This document shows, piece after piece, positions 51,413 through 62,122 of a stretch of 64,000 bases of DNA. The first letter of the stretch is position 1, and each line of letters starts with the position of its first letter. A program made the translations under genes and the position numbers. A model generated the notes under the pieces. That model was not told the origin of the DNA, ran no database searches, and worked only from the letters and a program-made list of their open reading frames with translations. This DNA comes from Ecdyonurus torrentis (taxonomy: Eukaryota > Arthropoda > Insecta > Ephemeroptera > Heptageniidae): the NCBI GenBank assembly GCA_949318235.1, contig OX439132.1, positions 3,655,689 through 3,719,688 of the forward strand, given 5' to 3'.

Positions 51413-51668
51413 TTTATTTATCGTATTGTCTAAAATATGAAGGATCGAAATAATGTTGGGAAAGTTTTATGTTTATTTGTATATTGAACATACTATATTT
51501 TTTTTTGTATAAACAAATAAATGTCTGTTAAAAACATTGGTGTTAAATTGTTTGGTTTTTAATTTCTATAACTAAATATCCATTTATTTAAAATCAACTT
51601 ATTTATTTATAAAATTTTGTGTAACAAATTACAATAACGTCTGCTAAACAGGCCTTATGGTTTTGCAG

Positions 51669-51928
51669 GCCGCAGGCGAGAGAACTTGGCAACAGAAAAG
51701 AGAAGTCCTGTTCCCTTGAAGTGCAAATATTGCCCAAACTTATATGCATGGCAACGAAGTTTAAAACGTCATATGGACAATGCTCACGGAAAGCATGTAG
51801 GACCATTTTATTGCAATCTGTGTTATCAAATGTATAAGAACAGAGACAGTTTAATGCAACACGTTAAAATATGTTGTAAAAAAATGGGAAAAAATGAAGT
51901 TGTATCGAATACTGATAATAGTAGTTGA
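51669..51928 (+). CDS. Terminal exon T19, C2H2 plus C2HC finger
   Basis: Acceptor 'ttttgcag|GC', 86 residues. Finger 1 'WQRSLKRHMDNAH'. Finger 2 'NRDSLMQHVKICC' ends in Cys instead of His. Linker 'GKHVGPFYC'. AATAAA at 51986-51991. Confidence 0.88.
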
Positions 51929-52054
51929 TTAGTTTTTGTTTTTTTTGATTATATATATTATAAATATGTTATGAAGCAAAATATGAATAAAAATTATTTA
52001 AATATATATTTAATAAAAAAAAGTATGCGACTGAATTCTTCTTTTCATCTGCAG

Positions 52055-52278
52055 GTATAACTGGAGCGTCGCAAGGAAAACAACTCCCTAAAATATTTAA
52101 TTGTCCTTATTGTACGCGAAGCTACGGCTGGAGACAAACTCTGGTCCGGCATATACAAGACGCTCACGGGGAGAAATCAGGCCCCATGTCCTGCCAGTTG
52201 TGCGGACAAACTTATAAAAATAAAAGCACGTTATTGTCACACATGTCACAAGTTCATAATAAAAGGCACTCGTTATAG
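52055..52278 (+). CDS. Terminal exon T20, two C2H2 fingers
   Basis: Acceptor 'catctgcag|GT', 74 residues, no ATG-led ORF. Fingers 'WRQTLVRHIQDAH' and 'NKSTLLSHMSQVH', linker 'GEKSGPMSC'. Not closely paired with a neighbour. Confidence 0.87.
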
Positions 52279-52348
52279 AAATTAAAGTTTTAATTCATTC
52301 CTAGTTAGGTTTTCGATAAGTGGGCATGGTTAATCAAATAATATATTT

Positions 52349-52381
<33 letters not shown>

Positions 52382-52417
52382 CGAAGATATTCGAAATTTG
52401 TTATTTTATTTTTGCAG

Positions 52418-52596
52418 GAGGCGATCAACATTGCAATCTATGCACAAAGAGTTTCAAGAGTAGGGCAAATCTAAGAAGACATGTTGAAAATGCCCACTAT
52501 GAGCAAGTGGCACAGATAAAGTGCTCAATATGTGATAGAATGTTTAAGAACGTTTATAGTATGCGCTCGCATAGGTCACAATCTCACAAACAATAA
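52418..52596 (+). CDS. Terminal exon T21, minimal two-finger cassette
   Basis: Acceptor 'tttttgcag|GA', 59 residues, shortest of the array. Leader only 'GGDQH' before the first Cys. Fingers 'SRANLRRHVENAH' and 'NVYSMRSHRSQSH'. First of the T21-T25 subfamily. AATAAA at 52664-52669. Confidence 0.87.
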
Positions 52597-52701
52597 TAAT
52601 AAGAAGCATGGAGAGAGCTCGTTTTTTTCTTTTAATTTTAATTTTGAGAGTAAAAAAATAGAAAATAAAATGTAGATTACAAAGTAGTTCTTATTTTGCA
52701 G

Positions 52702-52898
52702 GAGGCGGAGTTCATTGTTGCAATCTGTGCCATAAGAGTTACAAGACTAGTTTAAATCTGAGAAGACATTATCAATATAATCATATTTCTAATACACCGT
52801 TAACTTGCGACATCTGTAACAGATCTTTTAAAAATATGAATAGTTTAAGATCACATAAATCTCAAGCGCATAGTAAAAATGTGATTGAAAATCATTAA
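52702..52898 (+). CDS. Terminal exon T22, minimal two-finger cassette
   Basis: Acceptor 'ttttgcag|GA', 65 residues, leader 'GGGVHC'. Fingers 'TSLNLRRHYQYNH' and 'NMNSLRSHKSQAH', linker 'ISNTPLTC'. AATAAA at 52911-52916. Confidence 0.87.
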
Positions 52899-53021
52899 TA
52901 TACAAATAATAATAAATAAAGTTCCTAGACTCAATATTAAAGTGTCCTAAGTAAAACTAGCTATAATTAAGTATTTCGTCTAAAGATAACAATTTTTTAG
53001 TTTTAATTTTATTTTTTCTAG

Positions 53022-53206
53022 GAGGCGATGCACTTCTATATTGCAATCTGTGTCATAAGACGTACAAGAATGAGAAAAACTTGAAGAGACATTTATATGA
53101 TCACGTATCAAGTCCGCCTAAAATATGTACCATTTGTAATCGTTTGTTTAAGAATGGTAATAGTTTACGTTCGCATAGGTCTCAGGCGCACAAGCAAAAT
53201 AACTGA
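53022..53206 (+). CDS. Terminal exon T23, minimal two-finger cassette
   Basis: Acceptor 'tttttctag|GA' (TAG rather than CAG), 61 residues, leader 'GGDALLY'. Finger 1 ends H-x3-H ('NEKNLKRHLYDH'). Finger 2 'NGNSLRSHRSQAH'. AATAAA at 53259-53264. Confidence 0.86.
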
Positions 53207-53455
53207 ATTTATTATTATTATACAAAGTGATAAACAAATCAAATGAATTTTTTGAAACAATAAAATTATTATAAAATAAATGCTACTTTTTAGTCATTTA
53301 TCCATCGCTATATACACACAAAATATATATATATATATATTTTTATCCCAATGTTTTATTTTAGAGTTTGAAAGATGTTATTATTATAATTCTGTAGTTA
53401 TATTTTCTTATGCAATAAGAGGGAGAGTTTACAAGCAGCCAATCTTATTTTGCAG

Positions 53456-53661
53456 GAGCGGCTGAACATTATTGCGCTCTATGCCATAAGAGTTACAAGA
53501 ATAGAAAAACACTTCGAAGACACTTAATGAATAACCATTTTACAACGCAGCCTGAAATCTGTAATATTTGCAATCGCGTCTTCAAGAACATAAACAGCTT
53601 GCAATCCCATAGATCTCAGGCTCATAAGCAATCAAATTTACATTCAAGCAATAATTATTAA
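53456..53661 (+). CDS. Terminal exon T24, minimal two-finger cassette
   Basis: Acceptor 'ttttgcag|GA', 68 residues, leader 'GAAEHY'. Fingers 'NRKTLRRHLMNNH' and 'NINSLQSHRSQAH', with the same 'RSQAHKQ' end as T23. Asn/Ser tail. Confidence 0.87.
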
Positions 53662-53785
53662 CTTATCGAAATAGTTCGTAGTTAGGTAGGAGAGGGAGGG
53701 GGGGGGGGGTTATTGCATAGATTATTTTGATTAATATTTCGGAGACTAAATTATAAACAAGTATAGCTTATCTTATATTTTGCAG

Positions 53786-53970
53786 GAGGCGGACTGCATT
53801 ATTGCTATCTATGCCCTAAGGGTTACTCTCGTAAGAATCATCTTCGAAGACACATGAAAAATAACCACTTCGAAACTGCACCAATGATGTGCAATATTTG
53901 TGGGCGGGTCTTCAAGAATCTGCACAGCATGCAGTCTCATAGATCTGCTTCTCATAAACAATGTCGCTAA
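53786..53970 (+). CDS. Terminal exon T25, minimal two-finger cassette
   Basis: Acceptor 'ttttgcag|GA', 61 residues, leader 'GGGLHY'. Fingers 'RKNHLRRHMKNNH' and 'NLHSMQSHRSASH'. Only 99 nt before T26. Confidence 0.87.
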
Positions 53971-54069
53971 ATTGTTTTTTTTATTTTTATTTATTTATAA
54001 TTAAAATTAAATTGTTAGTTTATCTGTTGCTGAGAAAGTATACTGAAGGCGTCATTGTTTTACTTGCAG

Positions 54070-54347
54070 AGTTTGTCATGATGCAAGGAAGGGAGATGAT
54101 GAAGATGCTGCCGTACCAGCATGTTTGCGATGTTTGTGGCAAATCGTACTCGTCACGTCCAGCTCTAAACAGACACAAGAGAGACACTCACGGAAAAGAT
54201 TTGGGTCCTTTTGCTTGTGATACTTGCGGCAGTTTATATAAAAATAAAACGTCATTTTCAAGACATATAAAAAATCATCAAAATTTAGTACGGGGACCAT
54301 TTAGAAAAAAATTTCTCACGTACAGATCAACAATTAATAATAACTAA
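54070..54347 (+). CDS. Terminal exon T26, two C2H2 fingers
   Basis: Acceptor 'tacttgcag|AG', junction Glu (unique in the array), 92 residues. Met-rich leader 'EFVMMQGREMMKML'. Fingers 'SRPALNRHKRDTH' and 'NKTSFSRHIKNH' (x3). Linker 'GKDLGPFAC'. Basic tail. Confidence 0.88.
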
Positions 54348-54558
54348 TTACTAATTTGTCGTTAGAGACTGATTTATGAATTCCTATTTCTACTATGTCC
54401 AAACAATTTATTTACTTAAAAACGTACTATTCTTTTGTAAATGAAATACGAGAAAAGTACTGATCATTATTTTTTATTTATCGCAAAACCATTCATAAAT
54501 GATTCAATATAATTATGTTTTTTTATAAATTTATTTAAGGGTTTTTATGGTTTTGCAG

Positions 54559-54800
54559 GGCTCGGTCCAGATTGCAGTTTTTTATTTGAAGGCCTCGAAA
54601 TGGAAGGAACGAAGCAAAGTAATTCATATCCTTGTAAATATTGCCCTAAAATTTATAAATCGCGACAATCTCGTAGTCGACATCAAATAAACTCGCATGC
54701 AGTCAGTGTGGGTGTGATAGAGTGCGCCCTTTGTGGTCGTTACTTTACGTCGAAACTAAGCTTACAAAAACATAACGACACCATTCATAAAAATGATTAA
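54559..54800 (+). CDS. Terminal exon T27, two C2H2 fingers
   Basis: Acceptor 'ttttgcag|GG', 80 residues, leader 'GLGPDCSFLFEGLEMEG'. Fingers 'SRQSRSRHQINSH' and 'SKLSLQKHNDTIH', linker 'AVSVGVIEC'. AATAAA at 54862-54867. Confidence 0.88.
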
Positions 54801-54999
54801 GAAAAAAAAAAAAAAAACGCTGTTTGTATTTGAGATGTGATTTTTAACGATGATGAATAATAATAAAAATGATATTATAGTTTAAAATGACTGATGAAAG
54901 CGTATTATTGTGTAAACCTATATTTTAGATTGCTAGATAGGTAGGATGATAAAAACCAAAAGAATGATTAAGGTTACGAGTAGTATTGTGGTTTTACAG

Positions 55000-55229
55000 C
55001 CACCACGGGGAGGAGAGCCAAAGAAAAGCCAGCAGTTCGTCGTGACGTCAGACAATATAAATGCAATTTGTGCCCCAAGGCGTATGGTTGGCGACAAGCA
55101 CTTTGGCGTCACAAACGAAGTGCTCATGGACCCGAGAACCAGATCCTCCGCTTCATTTGTCCCGTTTGTCGAAGAACATGTATGACTGCCGAGTCATTAA
55201 GAAATCACGCCCTTGTATATAATCATTAA
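55000..55229 (+). CDS. Terminal exon T28, two fingers
   Basis: Acceptor 'gttttacag|CC', junction Ala, 76 residues. The correct frame has no ATG-led ORF; a longer overlapping ORF in another frame is spurious. Fingers 'WRQALWRHKRSAH' and 'TAESLRNHALVYNH' (H-x5-H). Linker 'GPENQILRFIC'. Similar to T20 in finger 1. Confidence 0.85.
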
Positions 55230-55397
55230 ATTATTAAAGTATGTTACATTTTAGAGCTAAGTAGTTTGTATAAGAATGGGTTAAAAATCATTAATTGTGC
55301 GTATGCGGTAGTAATGTTGGTTTGTTTTACATTTTAACTCTGAAAGAGTTGGGTTTTTTATTTTAAAGTGGTATTTTTTTTTTATTCTTTTTTGCAG

Positions 55398-55645
55398 ATA
55401 AGTTATTAGCACGTCAGTTATTTGCCCAAGTGGCAGGAGTCAAGAAAAACAAAGTTTATAAATGCTCAATTTGTCCTGGCAAGGAATATGAGTGGCAGTC
55501 AAGTTTACGGCAACACGAACGTAAAAAACACGGCCTTGTCCGTAGAGCAACATTTAAATGCGTGTACTGTACCACGCAATTTTACATTCTCAATCGATAC
55601 CTAGAACATAAAACACAATGCAGCCTGAATATCACGAATAAATAA
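55398..55645 (+). CDS. Terminal exon T29, C2H2 plus C2HC finger
   Basis: Acceptor 'tttttgcag|AT', junction Asp, 82 residues. Finger 1 x13 ('EWQSSLRQHERKKH'). Finger 2 'ILNRYLEHKTQC', with Cys as last ligand. AATAAA at 55637-55642 lies in the last codons, with another at 55661-55666. Confidence 0.87.
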
Positions 55646-55814
55646 TTTTGTATTAAACGAAATAAAGTTAATTAATATAAATCGAAATAAATATTTTATT
55701 TATTGACGCACAATTGATATAGAAAATAAAATTTAATTAAAAAAAAAAATATTTATAAATAAAAAGGGGTGAGGTAATGAAATCGACTAAAATGGCTGCA
55801 TTATAATTTTTCAG

Positions 55815-56047
55815 GCAGATTGGCCCTACTGCCGACTCTGATCGCAGCACCGTACGCACATAAGAAAAACTTATTCAGGTGTCCTAAATGTCCAAACACC
55901 TACGAGTGGAAATGCAATCTGAGGAAACATGAACGCCTGAAACATGGAAGAATTCCGGGCAGTTTTGTCTGTGAGATTTGTGAACGACATTTCACACAAA
56001 AGAAAGAACTTAGAGCTCACAGTGCCGTCTGTAGCAGATTTGTTTAG
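55815..56047 (+). CDS. Terminal exon T30, C2H2 plus C2HC finger
   Basis: Acceptor 'atttttcag|GC', 77 residues. Finger 1 'EWKCNLRKHERLKHG'. Finger 2 'QKKELRAHSAVC', again with Cys last. Pairs with T29 ('EW' start, 'KHG.....F.C' linker). AATAAA at 56125-56130. Confidence 0.88.
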
Positions 56048-56196
56048 GAAATACGTATATTATATATATTTGAAATGTTTTTATAGCTGTTATTACTGTA
56101 TATTATATTGGGGATAAATCGTCAAATAAAAAAAACAACAAAAAAGTAAAAGTGAGAATTTACGTGTTTACATAATTACCGTACCTAATTTATTAT

Positions 56197-56232
<36 letters not shown>

Positions 56233-56324
56233 CAAGCACCATAACTATTTAATCTTAATTAAGTTCTTGCTTATTATAATTTTTTTTTTTGTTAAATTCT
56301 TATGTTATTTAATGGTGTTTGCAG

Positions 56325-56659
56325 GGGTTGTGAAAGGGAGGCGTGGCCGTCCAACAAAGCCTTGTGTTAACGAGGATGGTTCACAACAGCAGTATCAATG
56401 TAAACACTGCACCAGTTCTTTCCGTAGACGTCATCACCTGGACCGTCATGAGATGAACGCTCACGGTGCTCACGCGGTTCCCTCGGTGTGTCACGTGTGT
56501 CTTCACGTGTTCAAAAATAGAGATAGTTTACGTCGACATATCAATATATATCACAGAGAGGAATCGCGTGCTAAAGTAACACCAACTGCTCAGCCAAAAC
56601 AACAAGACGTTGTTGTTAACGTAAAAAAAGACCCCACTAATGACAAAGAGAGCACGTAA
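56325..56659 (+). CDS. Terminal exon T31, AT-hook-like leader and two C2H2 fingers
   Basis: Acceptor 'gtttgcag|GG', 111 residues. The leader 'GVVKGRRGRPTKP' contains GRRGRP, which resembles an AT-hook core (RGRP). Fingers 'RRHHLDRHEMNAH' and 'NRDSLRRHINIYH'. Lys/Gln tail of about 30 residues. AATAAA at 56925-56930. Confidence 0.88.
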
Positions 56660-57060
56660 TGCAAAAATTGATTAGGGTTTTTACTTTTTAACAAGTACGC
56701 AGTAATTTTTTTTTTATAAAATAGTTGTTTATATTTCTTTGATCATAGATTTCAGTGTGGTAACCATTTTTAACGTTATATTTATATATTTAATGTATAT
56801 AATAAGAACAGAAGTTTTACACTTTAGCATTATTGAATATTTTTACTGTTATATTTAGAATGAATGGTGATAAAAAAATTGATTAAATTATTTTTGTAGT
56901 ATAATGTTTATTATTATTATTTTTAATAAAATTTTCAAACCTTAATTTTTTGGATTTTTCTTGTTATTATTTTCTATATATATATTATAATAATATTTTA
57001 ATGAATGAGAAGAAATATATTGAAGAAAGAAACGTAAATAGATTTTATATGGGTTTGCAG

Positions 57061-57272
57061 GGGAGAAGGCGCGATGTAGAGGAGAGGACACGTTCGCTTG
57101 CAAGATTTGTCCCAATTCTTACAAAGCCAAGCATCACCTCTTACGTCACGTTGAAAATGCTCACGGACTAGGGGCAATACCTTTAAGATGCAATATCTGC
57201 ATGCATGTCTTGAAAAACAGAGATAGTTTAAGTAGACATTTGCGGCGACATAAAGCTGGCGACAATTCTTGA
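57061..57272 (+). CDS. Terminal exon T32, two C2H2 fingers
   Basis: Acceptor 'gggtttgcag|GG', 70 residues; the true frame has no ATG-led ORF. Fingers 'AKHHLLRHVENAH' and 'NRDSLSRHLRRH' (x3). Shares 'C-x2-C-MHVLKNRDSL' with T31 (LHVFKNRDSL), so the two are sisters. Confidence 0.87.
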
Positions 57273-57473
57273 AAATTTTAAATTTCTTCCATCAATTTTT
57301 AATTTATTACGCCTAAATTAAACTTCTTCTTTTTATCTTTCTTTTTAATCTTTTTTATAAAAAAAGAAAAAAAATGTTATCTATTGTATTATTATTTATT
57401 GGTATATAACATAAATTAAGAAATTTTAAAATGTTAGTTGGTAAAATTGAACGCAGACTGTTGGGTTTTACAG

Positions 57474-57670
57474 GCGGTGCGCAGGGCGGTGCTACGGTAT
57501 ATAAATGCAGATTTTGCCCAAAACAATACCTGCGACGAGATTGTTTGTGGCGGCACGAGAAGAACGCACACGGAACAGATTCTAGACCTTTCCCGTGTCC
57601 AATTTGTCAAAGTATTCTTAGAAACCGCAGCTCGCTCAAGACACATCTTTATATTTATCATCGAAAATAA
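57474..57670 (+). CDS. Terminal exon T33, two C2H2 fingers
   Basis: Acceptor 'gttttacag|GC', 65 residues, short Gly leader. Fingers 'RRDCLWRHEKNAH' and 'NRSSLKTHLYIYH'. The latter is very close to the Broad-type 'SLMTHIYTYH'. AATAAA at 57666-57671 overlaps the stop. Confidence 0.89.
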
Positions 57671-57897
57671 ATAAACATTTATTTTAATTACCGATTTAGT
57701 TTATTTACCTTAGTTAATAGGCGCTATTGTACATTTTTAAGTATTTTAAATATATATAAAAAAAAAACACATTTTAAAATTAAATTATATATTATATATA
57801 TTTTTTGAGATTTTTTTTTATCTTAATTGTTTACTTAATAAAGATGGGGGTGACTCGATAATTGTTGTTATAACGCCGAGCCCTGTGCTGGTTTCAG

Positions 57898-58271
57898 GCG
57901 GCGAGTCTCGGCAGGGTCAGCAGCACAACAGAAAGAGCTATCCGTGCTCCATGTGTACACGCGTCTTCAATAAACGCTTCAATCTGGAGCGCCACGGGCG
58001 CAACGTCCACGGGGCAGACAGAAAAAACCACAATCCCTCCATAATATCCATTCCCGCTACCACATTGATTATTACTCAACCCGCCTCTCAAATACCACTC
58101 TCCACCTCTGAGGAACTGTTGGGAGAGTCTCTTCCCTCCAACACCCTCCCTACCATGGAGCCTCTTGACCCACTAGCCACCGATCTTACCCATACTGACC
58201 CTCACCTGGCGTCACTGCCCGCACACAACTTAAATTTGAATGATAATCTATTTTCATTTAAACTGGATTAG
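57898..58271 (+). CDS. Terminal exon T34, single C2H2 finger with long tail
   Basis: Acceptor 'ggtttcag|GC', 124 residues. Only one finger ('KRFNLERHGRNVHGAD'), then about 80 residues rich in Ser/Thr/Pro/Leu with acidic spots ('TMEPLDPLATDL'), possibly an activation region. The DNA is richer in C than its neighbours. Confidence 0.87.
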
Positions 58272-58701
58272 CTTTTAAATAATATCTATCATCATATATT
58301 TTATCTATTTTTTTTACCATATATTTATTAAATTTTAAGTTTTATTTTGTGTTAATTAAGTGCCAAAGCAGTCAGATTGATTTAATTATTACGATTAATG
58401 TAATATTAATATCTTTTGAGATTTAATCTCTTAAAAAAAAAAAAAAAAAAAAGAAAGATTTAAACTTAAAAGGGGGAAAAAAATGTATGAATTATAATTT
58501 TTTAACTTTTAATTAGTGTGATTAGAAATAATATTTAAAATTATTGTTCCTTGTAAATGCCAAGAAAAGGGTACTAGTTTAATTAGTGTTTTGTTTGATC
58601 AATCCCACTCTAAAAATATTTCAAATTAAAAGTGGGTAGCAGATTACACCTTGTGTGGCGTTGTTAAAAAAAATAAATATATATATATAAATATATAATT
58701 G

Positions 58702-58737
<36 letters not shown>

Positions 58738-59048
58738 TAATTATGGCATATGAATTAATGATCAAGTCAGCACCAATAAAAAGAAACGTAACACGAAACT
58801 ATTTTATATTTGTATGGCATATCACTTCTTACTAAAATTTTAATGTTTTAATACTAAAAAAAAAAAAAAAAGGTGAAACTTAAATAAATTATAAGAATGT
58901 TGAAATAATTTTTGATGTATTTTATTTATTTCATACAACAAAATATTATTATTATTACTACATACACGATTGTTTTTGGTTTGAAATTGATGTGATAAAA
59001 TTGTTTTTAAGTTGGAAGTTACTGAGAAACCATTGATGGTTTTTGCAG
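58272..59048 (+). other. Long spacer in the array (777 nt)
   Basis: AT-rich with several A runs (for example about 58701-58732) and no finger-coding sequence on either strand. Confidence 0.7.
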
Positions 59049-59278
59049 GATCAATGGAGAGTTTGAAGAAGTTTAAATGCCAATTATGTGCGAATTGTTA
59101 CACGACTTTACCGACCCTGCAGAGGCACGAACGTGACCAACATGGGAATCACGGCTCTGTCGTCCGGTGCCCAAGCTGTTCCAAGATATTTAAAAATTTA
59201 TCAAGTCTGCATACACACATGCGGGCTGTTCATGGAGTTAGAAAGAGACTAGGTTTTCTTCAAAAACATTCATACTAA
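59049..59278 (+). CDS. Terminal exon T35, two C2H2 fingers
   Basis: Acceptor 'ttttgcag|GA', 76 residues. Fingers 'TLPTLQRHERDQH' and 'NLSSLHTHMRAVH', linker 'GNHGSVVRC'. AATAAA at 59278-59283 overlaps the stop codon's last base. Confidence 0.88.
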
Positions 59279-59478
59279 ATAAAATATATTTTAATATACA
59301 AATTAGCACACATAGCGAGAGTTACATATTACTAGTTTATGGGGTTTATTTAAGTTTGAAAGCTGATAGGAAGTTAGGGTTTTTATACTAGAGATTTTAT
59401 AAGAAGATATTTAAATATATAAATAAATGATTAAAAAAAAAAAAAAAAAAACTGAAGTGAATGTATTTGCATTTACAG

Positions 59479-59711
59479 GCACTGTCGAGTGGGCTGCTAT
59501 GAAACAGAAACAATATCAATGCAGTCATTGCCCACGTTCTTACACTTGCTCTAGAAATCTACGCCGCCACGAAAAGAATATCCATGGCGGACAAGCACTA
59601 CCATGCGCTTGCACAATCTGTGGCCGTGTTTACAAAAATTCTGTCACTTTAGGGGTACACCTTTATCAAAGACATAAGCTACATCAACCAACCCAAAATA
59701 ACGCTCCTTAA
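59479..59711 (+). CDS. Terminal exon T36, two C2H2 fingers
   Basis: Acceptor 'atttacag|GC', 77 residues. Fingers 'CSRNLRRHEKNIH' and 'NSVTLGVHLYQRH'. Linker 'GGQALPCAC'. Related to T37 in finger 2 ('GR.YKN.VTL'). AATAAA at 59742-59747. Confidence 0.89.
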
Positions 59712-59870
59712 ATGTTGTTATGTATGTTTTACTGAAACCAAAATAAATATTCCTAAGAAAATTATATATTTAAATGTTTTTTTCCTTGTTTTTTAATTGT
59801 GTGTGATATATTTATATATATATAAAAATATAAAAATCCCTAGACTCTTATCGGTGGTTTACTTTTGCAG

Positions 59871-60121
59871 GCCACACGATTACACGACGCGAAGAAACTC
59901 CGAAGCGTTTTAAATGCGAGTGGTGCCCTCGTTCATACGATTTACTTTACTGCCTTAGAAGGCACCAACGGAACATTCACGGTCAACAATCGATGCGATT
60001 TGCCTGCGATGTATGTGGACGTACATACAAGAATGCCGTAACACTGAGCTCTCATCGGTATCAGTATCAGCATCATAACAAGCACGAAGAGATTACCATT
60101 ACTAAAATACATTTAGAATAG
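59871..60121 (+). CDS. Terminal exon T37, two fingers
   Basis: Acceptor 'acttttgcag|GC', 83 residues, no ATG-led ORF. Fingers 'LLYCLRRHQRNIH' and 'NAVTLSSHRYQYQHH', where the last His spacing is stretched. AATAAA at 60159-60164. Confidence 0.87.
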
Positions 60122-60251
60122 TGTATGAGTGCGAGAGGTTAAGCTTAATAATAATAATAATAAAACTTATAAATTAATTAAAAACAAGTGGTTGAGGCTT
60201 CATACATATGATGCAGGTTCAAATATACTGAAGGTTTGTGTACTTTTGCAG

Positions 60252-60490
60252 GCTTGCTGCTGCTTGAAGATTACCATCCTTCAGGCCTCCCTACTGCAAC
60301 TTTGAAACGATTTCAATGTAAACTGTGTTTTAATTCATATGACAAAGCAAAACATCTTAATCGTCACGTTAAAAATATTCACGGAGAACTTGCTGGTCCA
60401 TTCAAATGTTCATATTGTCATAAATATTATAAGAACGCAAATAGTTTAAAGTATCATCATTATCAGTTACACTCTAAAATGAGACAATAG
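60252..60490 (+). CDS. Terminal exon T38, two C2H2 fingers
   Basis: Acceptor 'acttttgcag|GC', 79 residues. Fingers 'KAKHLNRHVKNIH' and 'NANSLKYHHYQLH', linker 'GELAGPFKC'. AATAAA at 60623-60628. Confidence 0.89.
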
Positions 60491-61045
60491 TTACCAATGT
60501 CATCTCTTAATAGCGCTTTGTACTCGAACTATAAGTTTTAACACGCAAAAAAAAAAAAAGACTATTTTTAATTTTAGTATAGGGGCTTTTGTTGTATTAG
60601 TTTGTAATAGAAATTATTCGTAAATAAAAAAAAGTCGTTATTAATGTTGCTATGATTATAAAATATTATTTCAGTGAATAAAATACAATTACTTAAGAAT
60701 TATGTTTTTATTTAAAATAAAAATTAATTTTTTTTCATCCTTTGGTGTGTTATATAAAATTTACTATAGTGAATAAAATAATAGAAAACAGAAAAATGAA
60801 AATCAAATCATTAAAAATAAATATTAATTTAAATTGATTGTTCAGCAAATTAAAAATTTCTTGTCGGCTAAAATGTTGATAAATAAATAAATAAATAAAA
60901 AAAAAAAAAAAAAAAAAACCAAAGTTATATACAATAGAGATAAAATAGCTGATTATGATTAAATTGGCTTAAAGCTTGAGTTATATTTAAACAAAAATAG
61001 ATGCCGCTTAGTTAAATTACTGAAAGGCTTGGTTTGATTTTTCAG
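60491..61045 (+). other. Spacer in the array (555 nt)
   Basis: AT-rich 3' UTR and intron with an A run near 60898-60918. No finger sequence seen. Confidence 0.7.
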
Positions 61046-61452
61046 GCTTCGGGATGGAAGTTTTCTTGTTGGAGGGCGACTCGACTTGGTCACCTCCCCC
61101 TCGCCAGTTTGGCCAAGTGCACTGGCGACGCACGGAGATGCAACAAACATTAAAACGATACAAGTGTCAATCTTGTTCTTGTGCGTACGGTAGAAAAGAA
61201 CACTTGACTCGACATGAGAAAAACATTCACGGCACAGATGCCGGTCCATTTATATGTAACTTTTGTCAAAGGACTTATAAAAATGCAGAAAGTTTAAGAT
61301 CACATATATATCAGAGTCACAATCCAGCTCGTGCTAAAGTCGATACATTGGCAACAATCGATACATCGGCAACAATCGATACGTCGATACCAACGAGTGA
61401 ACTGGAGAACTCTCAACCACCAAGTGATTTTGATCCCGAGCAATTAGGATAA
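61046..61452 (+). CDS. Terminal exon T39, two C2H2 fingers and repeat tail
   Basis: Acceptor 'atttttcag|GC', 135 residues. Leader of about 34 residues. Fingers 'RKEHLTRHEKNIH' and 'NAESLRSHIYQSH', linker 'GTDAGPFIC'. The tail contains a short tandem repeat 'TLATIDTSATIDTS' encoded by near-identical 18-bp units. AATAAA at 61776-61781. Confidence 0.9.
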
Positions 61453-62122
61453 TTTTATGTTATGAGCAATTAGAGTGCAATATCACTAAAGTACGGTGTA
61501 GACAGAAAGAAGTAGCAATTTTGATGTATATTATACCTCTTACTATATATTATAATTATTATTTTAATATTTATATATAACATTTACAGTAACATTACCG
61601 ATTACATATTATATTTATATTTATTATTGCTGTTTTTGTACCAAATTTCACTTAAAAATGTTGATTAGAGATGCCAGCATTAATGAGAATTTCTCTAGTA
61701 TAAAACGAAGCATTTTTTTATATATATAAAAAATTATTAAGTCATAAAACTAGGATCGCTTTATTATGTTAAAATAATAAAACTGACATTCTGCATTGCG
61801 TGTGTGTTGAAGCTTTGCTTTATTAATATAAAAAATATATATATAATATATTAATTTGCTTAGCTATTTGATATGTATTTTTTTTTCTCTTAGCTGTATG
61901 TTAAGAACCAAATCTGTACCCTTTATCGCGAAGCATGAGCTCAGAATTATTTGAACGAGTATATAACATTTAAAAAATAAAAATAGACGTTTTAACCATG
62001 ATAATATCGAACACGATAAGCTTGTTTACTTTTATTAACCCTGGCAAGGTATTATATTTTAAAATCAAAATAAAACCAACAAAAAACGTACACGAAATGA
62101 GAGTAATTTTTGGTGATTCCAG
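61453..62122 (+). other. Spacer in the array (670 nt)
   Basis: AT-rich; T39 3' UTR and the intron before T40. No coding sequence seen. Confidence 0.7.

Noticed and set aside
54946..55185. 79-aa plus-strand ORF starting before T28
   Set aside because: It is in the wrong frame. The frame set by acceptor 54999 gives two clear fingers to the stop at 55229.
60959..61249. 96-aa minus-strand ORF opposite T39
   Set aside because: Antisense of the T39 finger exon, no domain.
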